The notes under the pieces were generated by a model. The model was not told where the DNA came from, made no database searches, and was given only the letters and a program-made list of their open reading frames with translations. The translations under genes were made by a program, and so were the position numbers. Source: Falsiroseomonas algicola (GTDB taxonomy: Bacteria > Pseudomonadota > Alphaproteobacteria > Acetobacterales > Acetobacteraceae). Taken from it: a stretch of DNA of 64,000 bases. The DNA lies in assembly GCF_011040385.1 (NCBI RefSeq), contig NZ_JAAIKB010000005.1:124001-188000 (forward strand). Reading direction: 5' to 3'. Shown one piece after another: positions 40,376-49,485 of the stretch; position 1 is the first letter of the stretch; every line of letters starts with the position of its first letter.

Positions 40376-41599
40376 TCAGCGGGGCCGCAGCACCCAGAAG
40401 CCGAGGGAGCAGATGACCAGCGCGACCGCGAAGGTCAGCAGCGCCGCGCCGTTCCCGCCCCAGCCCGCGACCAGGCCCGAGAGGCCCTGCAGCACGGCGG
40501 CGCCGAAGAAGAAGCTGAGGTTGGAGCAGGAGAGCGCGCGGCCCGTCTGTTCCGGCGGCACCGCGCCGCGGACGAGGGAGAAGGCCAGGACCTGGAAGGA
40601 GATGATGGCACCGAAGAGCACCAGCAGCACCAAATCCCAGGCGACCGGCATGGCGGGCCAGGCCAGCGCGCGCGCGATCGGGTCGCCCGCCACGATCAGG
40701 GCGATGAGGCCGGCGCAGATGAGGTGGCTCAGCGTCATGAGCACGGGGGCCTGGCCGAAGCGCTTCAGCACCAGGCCGGCCAGCGCCGGGCCGATGGTCA
40801 GCGCCACCGTGCAGGCCAGCAGGATGTTGCCGGCGGCGATGCGGTCGAGCCCCTTGCCCTCCATCAGCCAGGGCCCACCCCAGAGGCCGCGCACGCCGAG
40901 CACCGCGGCGAAGGAGGCGAAAGTAAAGACCATGACGCCACGCAGCCCGGGGGTGAGGGCGACGCGGCCGACCTCCCGCAAATCATGCATCAGGCCGCGC
41001 CGTGGCGCGGGGGCGGGGCGGTCGGAGGGGACGAGCAGGGCGACGAGCGCGATGGCGAGTGCGGCGATCCCCGCGCAGGCCCAGAAGCCGGCGCGCCAGT
41101 CCACCGCCTCGATCAGCAAAGCGAGAGGGCTGGCGGAGAGCAGCATGCCGGTATTGCCGGTGGCCTGGATGATGCCGGACCAGACGGCGAAGCGGGGGGC
41201 GCTGAGGGCGCGGGCCGCGAAGGTGATGGGGCACATCAGCATCCCCGAGCAGCCGGCGCCGAGCACGGCCTGGGCGAGGGCCATGGACCAGGGCCCGGTG
41301 GCCAGCGCCGCCATGACGGCGCCGCATCCCGCGACGGTCAGCAGGAAGAGGTTGGTGCGCTTCACGCCATAGCGGTCGAGCGCGATGCCGACCGGGATCA
41401 TCACGGCGGCGAAGGCGGCGGGGAAGATGCCGGTGATCTGGGCCAGCGCCTCGGCGGTGATGCCGAGGTCGCGCGTCAGGACATCGACCGCGACGGCGGG
41501 CAGGGTGCGCGCGGCGTTGGAGAAGATGTGGCCGGTGCAGAGCAGCAGGATGGCCAGCGCGACGGGCGTGGCGGGCATGGCGTTTCCTGGTTTCTTCAT
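40376..41599 (-). CDS. Major facilitator superfamily transporter
   Basis: A 407-residue inner-membrane protein with about 12 hydrophobic segments, MFS loop GIALDRYGVKRTNLFLL between TM2 and TM3, and AVLGAGCSGMLMCPITFAARALSAPRFAVWSGIIQATGNTGML in TM4-TM5. It follows the D-lactate dehydrogenase-like gene by 38 bases in the same direction, so uptake of a hydroxyacid substrate is a reasonable guess. ATG at 41599 uses GGGGGAGG, which lies inside a perfect palindrome; ATG at 41578 with AGGAAA is an alternative start that would avoid it. Confidence 0.87.
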   Translation of the reverse strand: MKKPGNAMPATPVALAILLLCTGHIFSNAARTLPAVAVDVLTRDLGITAEALAQITGIFPAAFAAVMIPVGIALDRYGVKRTNLFLLTVAGCGAVMAALATGPWSMALAQAVLGAGCSGMLMCPITFAARALSAPRFAVWSGIIQATGNTGMLLSASPLALLIEAVDWRAGFWACAGIAALAIALVALLVPSDRPAPAPRRGLMHDLREVGRVALTPGLRGVMVFTFASFAAVLGVRGLWGGPWLMEGKGLDRIAAGNILLACTVALTIGPALAGLVLKRFGQAPVLMTLSHLICAGLIALIVAGDPIARALAWPAMPVAWDLVLLVLFGAIISFQVLAFSLVRGAVPPEQTGRALSCSNLSFFFGAAVLQGLSGLVAGWGGNGAALLTFAVALVICSLGFWVLRPR

Positions 41600-41606
41600 T
41601 CGTGCC

Positions 41607-41626
41607 GCCTCCCCCAAGGGGGAGGC
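41607..41626 (-). promoter_or_regulatory. Hairpin covering the ribosome binding site of the MFS gene
   Basis: A 20-base perfect palindrome (GCCTCCCCCAAGGGGGAGGC) separates the oxidase and MFS genes. In the leftward transcript, its 3' arm is the GGGGGAGG Shine-Dalgarno of the MFS start at 41599, so folding would hide it. It could lower MFS translation or end part of the transcription. Confidence 0.5.
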
Positions 41627-41637
41627 GGAAGCGTCGT

Positions 41638-43032
41638 TCAGTTCCGGAACATCTTCCCGGGATTCATGATGCCCTTGGGGTCGAGTGTCGCCTTCAGGCT
41701 GCGCATCACGGCCAGCGCCTCGATCCCATGCTCGGTCTCGAGGAATTCGCGCTTGCCGAGGCCGATGCCGTGTTCGCCGGAGCAGGTGCCGCCCAGCGCC
41801 ATGCCGCGGGCGACGATGCGGCGATCCATGTCCCAGGCGCCCTCCAGCCCCTTCGGGTCGTTCGGGTCGTAGAGCACCATCTGGTGAAAATTGCCGTCGC
41901 CGACATGGCCGACGATGCAGGTGGTGTGGCCGAGGCTCTTCGCTTCCTCCTTGGCGCCGACGAGGGCTTCCGTGAGGCGGGAGATGGGGACGCAGACATC
42001 GGTGGTCAGCGCGCGGCGGCCGGGGATCCAGGCGACGCCGGCCCAGTAGCTGTCGTGCCGCGCCTTCCACAGCTTGGCGCGCGCGGCGGGATCGGTCTCC
42101 CACCGGAAGCCGCTGCCGCCATGGTCGGTGGTGATGGCCTCGACGAGTTCCGCCTGTTCCTTCACGCCGGCCTCGGTGCCGTGGAATTCCAGGAAGAGCG
42201 TGGTCAGCGGCGCGAAGCCTTCGAGCTTCGAGAAGGCGATGGAGGCGGCCATCATGTCGTCGTCCAGCAATTCGATCCGCGCGACGGGGATGCCCATCTG
42301 CATGACCTGGATCGTGCTCTCCACCGCGCCGGCGAGCGTCGGGAATTGCACGACGGCGCTGCTCATCGCCTCCGGGATGCCATGCAGACGCAGCCGCACC
42401 TTGGTGACGACGCCGAGCGTGCCCTCGCTGCCGATGAAGAGCCGCGTGAGGTCGTAGCCATTGGCGGCCTTGCGCGTGCGGCCGCCGGTGGTGATGACGC
42501 GGCCATCGGCGAGGACGACCTCGAGGCCCAGCACATTCTCCCGCATCGTGCCGTAGCGCACGGCATTGGTGCCGGAGGCGCGGGTCGCGACCATGCCGCC
42601 GATGGTGCAGTGGCTGCCGGGATCGACGGGGAAGAACAGGCCCTTGTCGCGGAGGTATTCGTTCAACTGCTGGCGCGTCACGCCGGGCTCGATCAGGCAG
42701 TCCATGTCCTGCTCGTTCACCTCCAGCACCGCCACCATGCGCGAGAGGTCGAGGGAGATGCCGGCGCGGACGGGGTTCACATGCCCCTCCAGGCTGGTGC
42801 CGGCGCCGAAGGGCACGACGGGCACGCCGTGCTGGTGGCAGAGCGCCAGCAGGCGGCTCACTTCCTCCGTGGTCTCCACGAAGGCGACGGCGTCGGGCAG
42901 CGTGGGCGTGGAGCTGTCCTCGCCATGGCTGTGCTGTTCGCGGATCGCGCCATTGGTGGTCATGCGATCGCCCAGGAAGGCGCTGGCGGCGGCGATGACG
43001 GCATCCACGGGGCGGGGCGAGATGGTGTTCAT
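41638..43032 (-). CDS. FAD-binding oxidase/dehydrogenase, D-lactate dehydrogenase-like
   Basis: A 464-residue flavoprotein of the GlcD/LDHD type that oxidises D-2-hydroxyacids and passes electrons to cytochrome or quinone. The PCMH FAD domain includes VPVVPFGAGTSLEGHVNPV and DPGSHCTIGGMVATRASGTNAVRYGTMRENVLGLEVVLADGRVI. The C-terminal FAD-oxidase_C domain has CIVGHVGDGNFHQMVLYD, GGTCSGEHGIGLGKREFL and LDPKGIMNPGKMF. ATG at 43032 is chosen for the conserved length. It is divergent from the HpcH aldolase gene and probably co-transcribed with the MFS gene, consistent with hydroxyacid use. Confidence 0.9.
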   Translation of the reverse strand: MNTISPRPVDAVIAAASAFLGDRMTTNGAIREQHSHGEDSSTPTLPDAVAFVETTEEVSRLLALCHQHGVPVVPFGAGTSLEGHVNPVRAGISLDLSRMVAVLEVNEQDMDCLIEPGVTRQQLNEYLRDKGLFFPVDPGSHCTIGGMVATRASGTNAVRYGTMRENVLGLEVVLADGRVITTGGRTRKAANGYDLTRLFIGSEGTLGVVTKVRLRLHGIPEAMSSAVVQFPTLAGAVESTIQVMQMGIPVARIELLDDDMMAASIAFSKLEGFAPLTTLFLEFHGTEAGVKEQAELVEAITTDHGGSGFRWETDPAARAKLWKARHDSYWAGVAWIPGRRALTTDVCVPISRLTEALVGAKEEAKSLGHTTCIVGHVGDGNFHQMVLYDPNDPKGLEGAWDMDRRIVARGMALGGTCSGEHGIGLGKREFLETEHGIEALAVMRSLKATLDPKGIMNPGKMFRN

Positions 43033-43156
43033 GCGGGGCTCCGGGGGCCTGGCCCTGCCGGCCGGCCCGCAGCGCCACCCTGCCATGCGGAAGGCGGCTC
43101 GGCAAAGGCGCGGGCCCTGCGTTGACGGTAGCCCTGGCCCGGGCCTAGCGTCCGAC

Positions 43157-43175
43157 TTGTCCTGTCATCATACAA
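43157..43175. promoter_or_regulatory. Possible operator in the oxidase-aldolase divergent promoter
   Basis: TTGT and ACAA bracket 11 bases (43157-43175) about 25 bases upstream of the aldolase start. A TTGACG that could serve as a -35 element lies near 43122. The dyad is short and resembles GntR/FCD operators only loosely, so it is a weak call. Confidence 0.25.
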
Positions 43176-43198
43176 CCCAAGGGGGGGACGGAGTTCCA

Positions 43199-43954
43199 AT
43201 GGCAAATGGCGTCAAGGCGGCCTGGGCGGCGGGCAAGCCGGTGGTCAATGGGTGGCTCGCCATCCCGAGCGGCTTCACGGCCGAGGTGATGGCCCAGGCG
43301 GGCTGGGACAGCCTGACGGTTGATATCCAGCATGGCGTGCAGGACTACATGTCCATGGTCGCCTGCTTCCAGGGCATGCAGCCGCATGGCGTGACGCCGA
43401 TGGTCCGCGTGCCGTGGAACGAGCCGGGCATCATCGGCAAGGTGCTGGATGGCGGTGCCAAGGGCGTGATCTGCCCGATGGTGAACACGGAGAAGGAGGC
43501 GCGGGACCTCGTCTCCTTCTGCCGCTACCCGCCCAAGGGCACGCGCAGCTTCGGCCCGATCCGCTCCGGCATCTACGGCGCGGCCGCCGACACCAATGCG
43601 GCGAATGACGACGTGCTGGTGATCCCGATGATCGAGACGAAGACCGCGCTCGACAATCTGGAGGCCATCGTGCGCGTCCCCGGCGTGGACGCGATCTATA
43701 TCGGCCCGTCCGACCTCAGCCTGTCGCTCGGCATGGCGCCGCTGCAGGACCGGCGGGAGCCGGAGTTCCTGGCGGTGCTCGACAAGATCCGCACCACCGC
43801 GCAGGCGGCGGGCGTGAAGGTCGGCATCCACACCATGACGGGCCAGTACTCGAAGGAGATGTTCGAGCGCGGCTTCAACCTGGCGACCATCATGAACGAC
43901 AGCGGGTTGATGCTGACGGCCGCGAAGGCGCAGGTCGCCGTCGCGAAGGGCTGA
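43199..43954 (+). CDS. HpcH/HpaI family aldolase
   Basis: A 251-residue TIM-barrel class II aldolase, which reversibly cleaves 2-keto-4-hydroxy acids to pyruvate and an aldehyde using a divalent metal. NGWLAIPSGFTAEVMAQAGWDSLTVDIQHGVQDY carries the active-site His, with Gln instead of the more common Glu before it. VIPMIETKTALDNLEAI has the metal-binding Glu, and GVDAIYIGPSDLSLSLG the phosphate/pyruvate loop. ATG at 43199 follows GGGGGGGACGGAG. Divergence from a hydroxyacid oxidase suggests the same catabolic theme. Confidence 0.9.
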   Translation: MANGVKAAWAAGKPVVNGWLAIPSGFTAEVMAQAGWDSLTVDIQHGVQDYMSMVACFQGMQPHGVTPMVRVPWNEPGIIGKVLDGGAKGVICPMVNTEKEARDLVSFCRYPPKGTRSFGPIRSGIYGAAADTNAANDDVLVIPMIETKTALDNLEAIVRVPGVDAIYIGPSDLSLSLGMAPLQDRREPEFLAVLDKIRTTAQAAGVKVGIHTMTGQYSKEMFERGFNLATIMNDSGLMLTAAKAQVAVAKG

Positions 43955-43987
43955 GGCGAGGGGGCGGCGGGCGCGATGCCCGCCGCC

Positions 43988-45988
43988 TCAAGCCGCCTGG
44001 CGGGCGGCGACGGCGGCGATGATCTGGGTCAGCGCCTGGCGCTGGCTGTCATCGGGCGTGACGAAGCAGAGGCGGAGACGGTTCTCCGCGCCGACCACCA
44101 CCGCATTGCCGTTGAAGGCGACGCCGGGATGGGCGAGCTGGATCGACACCGGCGATCCCACGGGCGGCAGGCTGGCCCCGGCTTCCAGCGCGCAGCCCGT
44201 CATCGACAGGTCCACCACCGTCACCGTGCGCACCGCGCCATTGGGCAGGCGGAGCTGCGCCGGGATATGGGCGGGGAAGCGGGGTGCGGAGCGGCGATCG
44301 ACCTCCGGCGCGGCGTGCCGCACCACCTTCACGAGCTTGCCGCGCAGACCGGTCACGGCCTCGCTGGCCGCGGCGGCGCCCTCGCGCAGCTGGGTGGCGC
44401 GCGTGCCGCTATCCGCGACCTGGGAGGCGACGCGGATGATGCCGTCATTGACGCTGCCCGCGGCCTGGGATGCCAGGGCGATGGCGCGGGCGATTTCCTG
44501 CGTTGCGGCGCCCTGTTCCTCCATGGCGGCGGCGATGGCGCTGGCGGCGCCGTTCACCTCGGCCACCGCATCGGCCATCTCGGTCACGACGCTGACGGTG
44601 CTTTCCGTCGCGCGCGTCACTTCTTCGACCTGGCGGGCGATCTCCTCCGTCGCCTTGGCGGTCTCGGCAGCCAGGGCCTTCACCTCATTCGCCACCACGG
44701 CGAAGCCCTTGCCGGCGTCGCCGGCGCGCGCGGCCTCGATCGTGGCATTCAGGGCGAGGAGGTTGGTCTGCCCGGCGATCTCGGCGATCAGGCGGGCGAC
44801 GCCGCCGATGCGATCCACCTCCCGCGCCAGGGCCTGGATGCTCTCGCGTCCCTCCTGCCCGCGGGCGGCGGCCTTGTTCGTGGCCTGCGCGGTGTTCGTC
44901 ACCTGCGTGACGATCTCGCGGATCGAGGCGCCGAGTTCCTCGGTGGCGGCGGCGACGGTCTGGACATTCGCCTGCGCATCGCCGGCGGCGTTGCGCACGG
45001 CGCCGCTTTCGGTGGCGACCAGGCTCGCGGTCTCCGCCATCGCCTGGGTGTCGCGGGCGATGGCGGCCATCTGCGCGGCGACGAGATCGACGGCGCGGCC
45101 GGTCTCGGCCTCCACCTTCTCCGCCATGTCGCGCAGCGCCGCGGCGCGATCGGCTTCCGCCCGGGCGCGGGCCTCGGCCTGCGCGGCGCGGGCGGCATCC
45201 GCTTCGCGCAGCCCGTTCTGGAAGACGATGACGGCGCGGGCGAGTTCGCCGACCTCATCGCCGCGGTTGCCGTGGGGGATGGCGCCGTCGAGCCTGCCAT
45301 GGGCGAGCAGGCGGGTGGCGGCGGTGACCTGGGTGATGGGGCGCGTGACGCGCAGCACGATCAGCGCCGCCACGCCGACCAGCAGCGCCAGCGTCCCGGC
45401 GAGCAGCGAGACGGCGATCCAGAGGTTGCGGTTGGCATCCTGCATCGTCGCGGTGACGAGCGCGCCGCTATCGGCAATCTGCGCATCGAGCAGCAGGCCG
45501 ATCGATTCGGTCAGCGGGTCGATGGCGGGGTAGAGCCGTTCGCGCACCAGCTGGTCGAGCAGCGCCGCATCGCGTTCCCGCACGATGAGGGTGACATCCG
45601 CCAGCAGGCGCTGCGCCGCGCCGATGCGCGCGCGGGCATCGGCCATGGGGCCGGCGCCGGCGGGCGAGATCTCCATGGTGGAGACGGCGCGCCAGGCGCG
45701 GTCGATGATGGCGGTCGCCTCCGCCAGCGCCGCGGCCCCTTCCTCCCAGGTGAAGCCGCCATTGCGGACCTTGTGGGAGGCATCGACGACGCTGACGGCA
45801 TAGGCATCCGACAGCGCCTTCAGATGCACCATCGGCTCCACCGCCTGGTGGGAGACGCGGGCGAGCGAATCGGAGGCCTGGCGGAGCGACAGCACGCCGA
45901 AGCCGGTGGAGCCGAGCGCGAGCAGGGCGACCAGGCCGACAAGGGCCGGCAGCAGGGCGGCGAGGCGAAGGCGCATGGCAGGCGTCAT
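43988..45988 (-). CDS. Methyl-accepting chemotaxis protein with C-terminal PilZ domain
   Basis: A 666-residue inner-membrane chemoreceptor. TM1 (about 5-30), a four-helix-bundle periplasmic sensor, TM2 (about 190-212), HAMP, then a long coiled coil with the signalling tip [39 protein letters not shown]-terminal PilZ domain (about 560-650) has RRSAPR, matching R-x-x-x-R, and DLSMTG, matching D/N-x-S-x-x-G, the two c-di-GMP-binding elements. ATG at 45988 (MTPAMRL) has a weak ribosome site; TTG at 46024 is possible. No che genes are nearby. It joins chemosensory and c-di-GMP inputs in one protein. Confidence 0.92.
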   Translation of the reverse strand: MTPAMRLRLAALLPALVGLVALLALGSTGFGVLSLRQASDSLARVSHQAVEPMVHLKALSDAYAVSVVDASHKVRNGGFTWEEGAAALAEATAIIDRAWRAVSTMEISPAGAGPMADARARIGAAQRLLADVTLIVRERDAALLDQLVRERLYPAIDPLTESIGLLLDAQIADSGALVTATMQDANRNLWIAVSLLAGTLALLVGVAALIVLRVTRPITQVTAATRLLAHGRLDGAIPHGNRGDEVGELARAVIVFQNGLREADAARAAQAEARARAEADRAAALRDMAEKVEAETGRAVDLVAAQMAAIARDTQAMAETASLVATESGAVRNAAGDAQANVQTVAAATEELGASIREIVTQVTNTAQATNKAAARGQEGRESIQALAREVDRIGGVARLIAEIAGQTNLLALNATIEAARAGDAGKGFAVVANEVKALAAETAKATEEIARQVEEVTRATESTVSVVTEMADAVAEVNGAASAIAAAMEEQGAATQEIARAIALASQAAGSVNDGIIRVASQVADSGTRATQLREGAAAASEAVTGLRGKLVKVVRHAAPEVDRRSAPRFPAHIPAQLRLPNGAVRTVTVVDLSMTGCALEAGASLPPVGSPVSIQLAHPGVAFNGNAVVVGAENRLRLCFVTPDDSQRQALTQIIAAVAARQAA

Positions 45989-46080
45989 CCGGGCGGGGGG
46001 TGGCGGAAGCAATCTTCCTGACAAGAATTAACTGTCGTTGAACCGTAGCGGTGGCATTGCCCGCTGCCCTTCGGCTGGCG

Positions 46081-47016
46081 TCAGTCGCCGGGGCGGATGC
46101 CGGCCGCCTGCACCACGGCGCGATACTTCTCGAACTCCGCCTGCTGGAAGGCGGCGAAGTCGCGCTGGCCGCGGAAGGTGATGGGCGTCGCGATGCGGGC
46201 GAAGCCTTCCACCGTGGCGGGGGCGCGCAGCGCCTGGGCGCAGGCCGCTTCCGCGCGGGCCAGGAATTCCGGCGGCGTGGCGGCGGGGGCGTAGAGGCCG
46301 GCCCAGATGGAGGAAACGAGGTCGAAGCCCTGTTCCCGCAAGGTCGGCACTTCCGGGAAGTCCGCCGTGCGCGATTCCGCCATGACGCCGACGGCGACCA
46401 GGTTGTTGGCGCGCAGGCCGCCCGGCAGGTCCGCATAGATCGAGACGTCGTCGCGCAGCAGGGAGATGATGGCCTCCGCGCTGCCGCGGAAGGGCACATG
46501 CGTCATCGGCACGCCGGCGCGCTGGGACAGCGCCACCATGACGACATGCGGGATGGAGCCGGGGCCGGCGGAGCCGTAGTTGAAGCCACCATTCGTGGCG
46601 CGGGCGCGCGCCACCACATCAGCCACGCTGCGGATGCCGCTGACGGGGGCGGCCATCATCATGACGGGCGCATCGCCCAGCAGGCAGATCGGCGCGAAAT
46701 CCGCGAGGCGATAGGGCAGGTCTGCCCGGAAATGCGGCTGGATCGCCATGGGGCCGGTCGTGGTCAGCAGCAGCGTCGTGCCATCCGGCCGGGCGCGCGC
46801 CACTTCCTGGGCGCCGATGGCGCCGGCCGCGCCGGTGGTGTTCTTCACCACGACGGAGGCGCCGAGCGCTTCCGACATCACGGGCGCCACCAGCCGCGCC
46901 ATGCGGTCCGCGCTGCCGCCGGCGCCGAAATTCACGACGATGGTAATCGGCGCCTGGGCCTGGGCGCTGCCGATGGCGAGGGCGCCGGTCAGCAGCAGGG
47001 AGAGCAGGAAACGCAT
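46081..47016 (-). CDS. Bug/TctC-type periplasmic substrate-binding protein
   Basis: A 311-residue extracytoplasmic receptor with a Sec signal (MRFLLSLLLTGALAIGSAQA), followed by ITIVVNFGAGGSADRMARLVA, GASVVVKNTTGAAGAIGAQEVA and HVPFRGSAEAIISLLRDD. The usual acidic residue after the GGG/GGS loop is present as Asp. It lies 58 bases after the agmatinase-family gene in the same direction, so co-transcription and uptake of a guanidino-compound-related acid are possible but unproven. No membrane components are adjacent. Confidence 0.92.
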   Translation of the reverse strand: MRFLLSLLLTGALAIGSAQAQAPITIVVNFGAGGSADRMARLVAPVMSEALGASVVVKNTTGAAGAIGAQEVARARPDGTTLLLTTTGPMAIQPHFRADLPYRLADFAPICLLGDAPVMMMAAPVSGIRSVADVVARARATNGGFNYGSAGPGSIPHVVMVALSQRAGVPMTHVPFRGSAEAIISLLRDDVSIYADLPGGLRANNLVAVGVMAESRTADFPEVPTLREQGFDLVSSIWAGLYAPAATPPEFLARAEAACAQALRAPATVEGFARIATPITFRGQRDFAAFQQAEFEKYRAVVQAAGIRPGD

Positions 47017-47074
47017 GCGGGGGGATGTCCTCGGGCGGGTTGGCCCCGCCCGCGAAGCAATACCCGCGCCAATG

Positions 47075-48040
47075 TTACGTTTTCGTGACGCGCGCTTCCG
47101 CCATCAGGCAGAGGATCTCGAACATCATCGTCGCGCCGATCAGCGCGGTGGCGTTGTTGAGGTCGAAGGGCGGCGCGACTTCCACCACATCCGCACCGAT
47201 GATGGGCAGGCCGCGGAGCGCGCGCAGCATGCGCTGCGCCTCCCGCGGCATCAGCCCGCCGATCTCCGGCGTGCCGGTGCCGGGGGCGAAGGCGGGGTCG
47301 AGGCAATCGACATCGAAGGTGAGGTAGCAGGGCGCATCGCCGACGACGCGCCGCGCCTCCGCCATCGTCGCCTCGATGCCGAGGTCCTGGAATTCCTCGA
47401 TGGTGATGATGCGGATGCCCTGGTCGCGCGCCCAATGCATGTCCGTGGCATCGAAGAGCGAGCCGCGGATGCCGATCTGCACGATGCGGGCCGGGTCCAG
47501 CAGCCCTTCCTCGATCGCGCGGCGGAAGGGCGTGCCATGGGTGAAGCGGGCGCCGCCGAAATAGGTGTCGTTGGTGTCGGAATGGGCATCGAAATGCACC
47601 ATCCCGATCGGGCCGAGGTTGGGCTGCGCGCGATGCAGGCCGCGCAGGATGGGGAGCGAGATGAGGTGGTCGCCGCCCAGCGCCAGCGTCCAGGCGCCGG
47701 TCGCCCTGATCTCCGCCACGCGATCCTCGATCATCGTGAGCGACTGCATGAGGTCGGCCGGGTTGGTCGGCGTGTCGCCGACATCGGCGACGCGGCACAG
47801 GCGGCAGGGCTCGACCCGCGTGACGGGATGCGCGCGGCGGATGATGGAGGAGACGTTGCGGATTTCCCGCGGGCCGTGGCGCGGGCCGGTGCGGTTGGTG
47901 GTGCCGAGGTCGAAGGGCACGCCGAGCAGGCCGATATCGACCTGGGCGGCGTCCTCGATCTGCGGCAGGCGCATGAAGGTGACGGGGCCGGCGAAGCGGG
48001 GGGTGATGGCGCCGTCGAGGGGCTGGGGGAAATTGGTCAT
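47075..48040 (-). CDS. Arginase/agmatinase superfamily ureohydrolase, guanidinobutyrase-like
   Basis: A 321-residue cytosolic Mn-dependent hydrolase releasing urea from a guanidino compound. The metal-ligand motifs are intact: LALGGDHLISLP, MVHFDAHSDTNDTYFGG and LTFDVDCLDPAFAPGTGTPE. The sequence FTHGTPFRRAIEEGLLDPARIVQIGIRG is typical of agmatinase, guanidinobutyrase and guanidinopropionase relatives as opposed to arginase. ATG at 48040 is chosen because upstream codons enter the repeat region. It is preceded by palindromic repeat family A copy 2 and followed by a Bug receptor. The exact guanidino substrate is not resolved. Confidence 0.9.
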   Translation of the reverse strand: MTNFPQPLDGAITPRFAGPVTFMRLPQIEDAAQVDIGLLGVPFDLGTTNRTGPRHGPREIRNVSSIIRRAHPVTRVEPCRLCRVADVGDTPTNPADLMQSLTMIEDRVAEIRATGAWTLALGGDHLISLPILRGLHRAQPNLGPIGMVHFDAHSDTNDTYFGGARFTHGTPFRRAIEEGLLDPARIVQIGIRGSLFDATDMHWARDQGIRIITIEEFQDLGIEATMAEARRVVGDAPCYLTFDVDCLDPAFAPGTGTPEIGGLMPREAQRMLRALRGLPIIGADVVEVAPPFDLNNATALIGATMMFEILCLMAEARVTKT

Positions 48041-48110
48041 GCGCTCTCTCTCGGGGAGGAACGCGATCCTTGGCGGCAAGGTGGGCTGCAAGCAAGCGCA
48101 GGCGGTGGAA

Positions 48111-48199
48111 CCCCCACCCCGACCCTCCCCCGCAAGCGCGGGGGCGGGAGGCGCGGATACTCCCTCCCCCGCGCCTGCGGGGGAGGGGTGGGGTGGGGG
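48111..48199. repeat. Dispersed palindromic repeat, family A copy 2
   Basis: Arms at about 48111-48149 and 48161-48199 are complementary with roughly three mismatches around a short spacer, and closely match the perfect copy at 11392-11489 (shared CCCTCCCCCGCAAGCGCGGG). Here it lies between two leftward genes, hemY and the ureohydrolase, so it does not simply mark convergent ends. Confidence 0.85.
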
Positions 48200-48210
48200 T
48201 TAGGCCGACG

Positions 48211-49473
48211 CTATGCCGGCAGCTGCTGCGGGCTGGTCCAGCCGATGGTGCCGACGGAATTGCACGTCGGGCAGGCTGGCGCCCATTCGGCATGGTCGGT
48301 GCCGCAGGAGGAACAGCGCCAGCGGGGTTCCGGCGCCGCGGTGGCGGCGGCGCGCAGCCAGCGGGCCTGGGCGGCGCGGCCTTCCGGCAGGTCGCCCTTC
48401 TCCACCTCCTCCAGGTCGCAGAGCGCGAGATAGGCGCGGCGGTCGGCGCGGCCGGAGGCGACCAGCGAATCGAGTTCCGTCCGCGCCCGGCCCGTGAGTC
48501 CGGCGGCGAGCGCCGCGCGGCCCATCAGCAGCTGGCTTTCCGGGTGCTTGGCGTTGTTGTGGACCAGCGCCTCCACCGCCTTCACGCGGTGCAGCGGGTC
48601 CGTCTCCTCCAGCAGGTAGTCGCGCGCCAGGTCCGGGTGCGGGCGGGCGGCCCAGGCCTGTTCCAGCGTGGACCGCGCCCGGCGCGGGCTGCCGGCCGCG
48701 CGCAGCCGCGCGGCGAAGGCGAGCGCCGCGGGGGCGAAGGCGGGGTCCGCCTGGAAGGCCTGGCGTTCCAGCTCGATGGCGCGGGAGGGATCGCCTTCCT
48801 GTTGCGCGGCGGCGAGCGCGAGGCCGGCCTGGGTCGGGCCGGGGGCGGCCAGCGACAGCGCCTCCCGCCAGTCGCGGGTGCGGAGCGCCAGCGTCTCCCG
48901 CTCCTGCCGCAGCCAGGCGGCGCCGGGCTGGGCGGCTTCCGCTTCGCGGGCCAGGCGCTGGGCGGTGGGCCAGTCCTCCCGCTGGATGGCCTGGCGGAGC
49001 AGGCCGCGGAGCCCGAGGAAGCGGGCATCGGGGCGGGCGGCGAGGGCCTGGAAGACCTCGGCCGCCGCATCCTCCCGCCCCGCCAGGCGCTCGGCCTCGG
49101 CGGCCAGCAGCAGGGTCTGGGGCGTGTCGCCCAGGCCCTTGCGGGCGCGCTTCACCTCGAGGCGCGCCACGTCGGGCGTGCCGGCGGCGAGCGCGATCAG
49201 CGCGCGGGTCAGCGCCGCGTCGCCCTCGTTCCGGTGCTTCGCCGCGCGCCTGTCGCGCAGGCGGCCAGGCAGGCGGCGCAGCCAGCCGATGCAGGCCAGG
49301 ATCAGGTGCAGGACCAGGAACAGCACCGCGAGCAGCAGCAGGGCCACCGGCAGGCTGACCAGGATTTCCGCATCCGCCACGCGGATCTCGACCGCGCCGC
49401 CGAGGCGGGCGAGCCAGAGGATGCCGGCAAGGCCGCCGGCCAGCAGGACCAGGTAGAGAAGGGCGCTGCGCAT
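48211..49473 (-). CDS. hemY: HemY-like tetratricopeptide membrane protein
   Basis: A 420-residue inner-membrane protein with two N-terminal hydrophobic segments (about 4-22 and 38-64), the HemY_N domain, and a TPR-like helical region. A C-terminal zinc-ribbon-like tail, CSSCGTDHAEWAPACPTCNSVG (near 390-412), has two CxxC pairs. It is the last gene of the hemC-hemD-mitofilin-hemY cluster. The proteobacterial HemY of these clusters is not protoporphyrinogen oxidase; it is thought to organise late tetrapyrrole steps. The zinc-ribbon tail is seen in alphaproteobacterial forms and resembles that of LapB. Confidence 0.85.
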   Translation of the reverse strand: MRSALLYLVLLAGGLAGILWLARLGGAVEIRVADAEILVSLPVALLLLAVLFLVLHLILACIGWLRRLPGRLRDRRAAKHRNEGDAALTRALIALAAGTPDVARLEVKRARKGLGDTPQTLLLAAEAERLAGREDAAAEVFQALAARPDARFLGLRGLLRQAIQREDWPTAQRLAREAEAAQPGAAWLRQERETLALRTRDWREALSLAAPGPTQAGLALAAAQQEGDPSRAIELERQAFQADPAFAPAALAFAARLRAAGSPRRARSTLEQAWAARPHPDLARDYLLEETDPLHRVKAVEALVHNNAKHPESQLLMGRAALAAGLTGRARTELDSLVASGRADRRAYLALCDLEEVEKGDLPEGRAAQARWLRAAATAAPEPRWRCSSCGTDHAEWAPACPTCNSVGTIGWTSPQQLPA

Positions 49474-49485
49474 CGGCCGCGCCCC

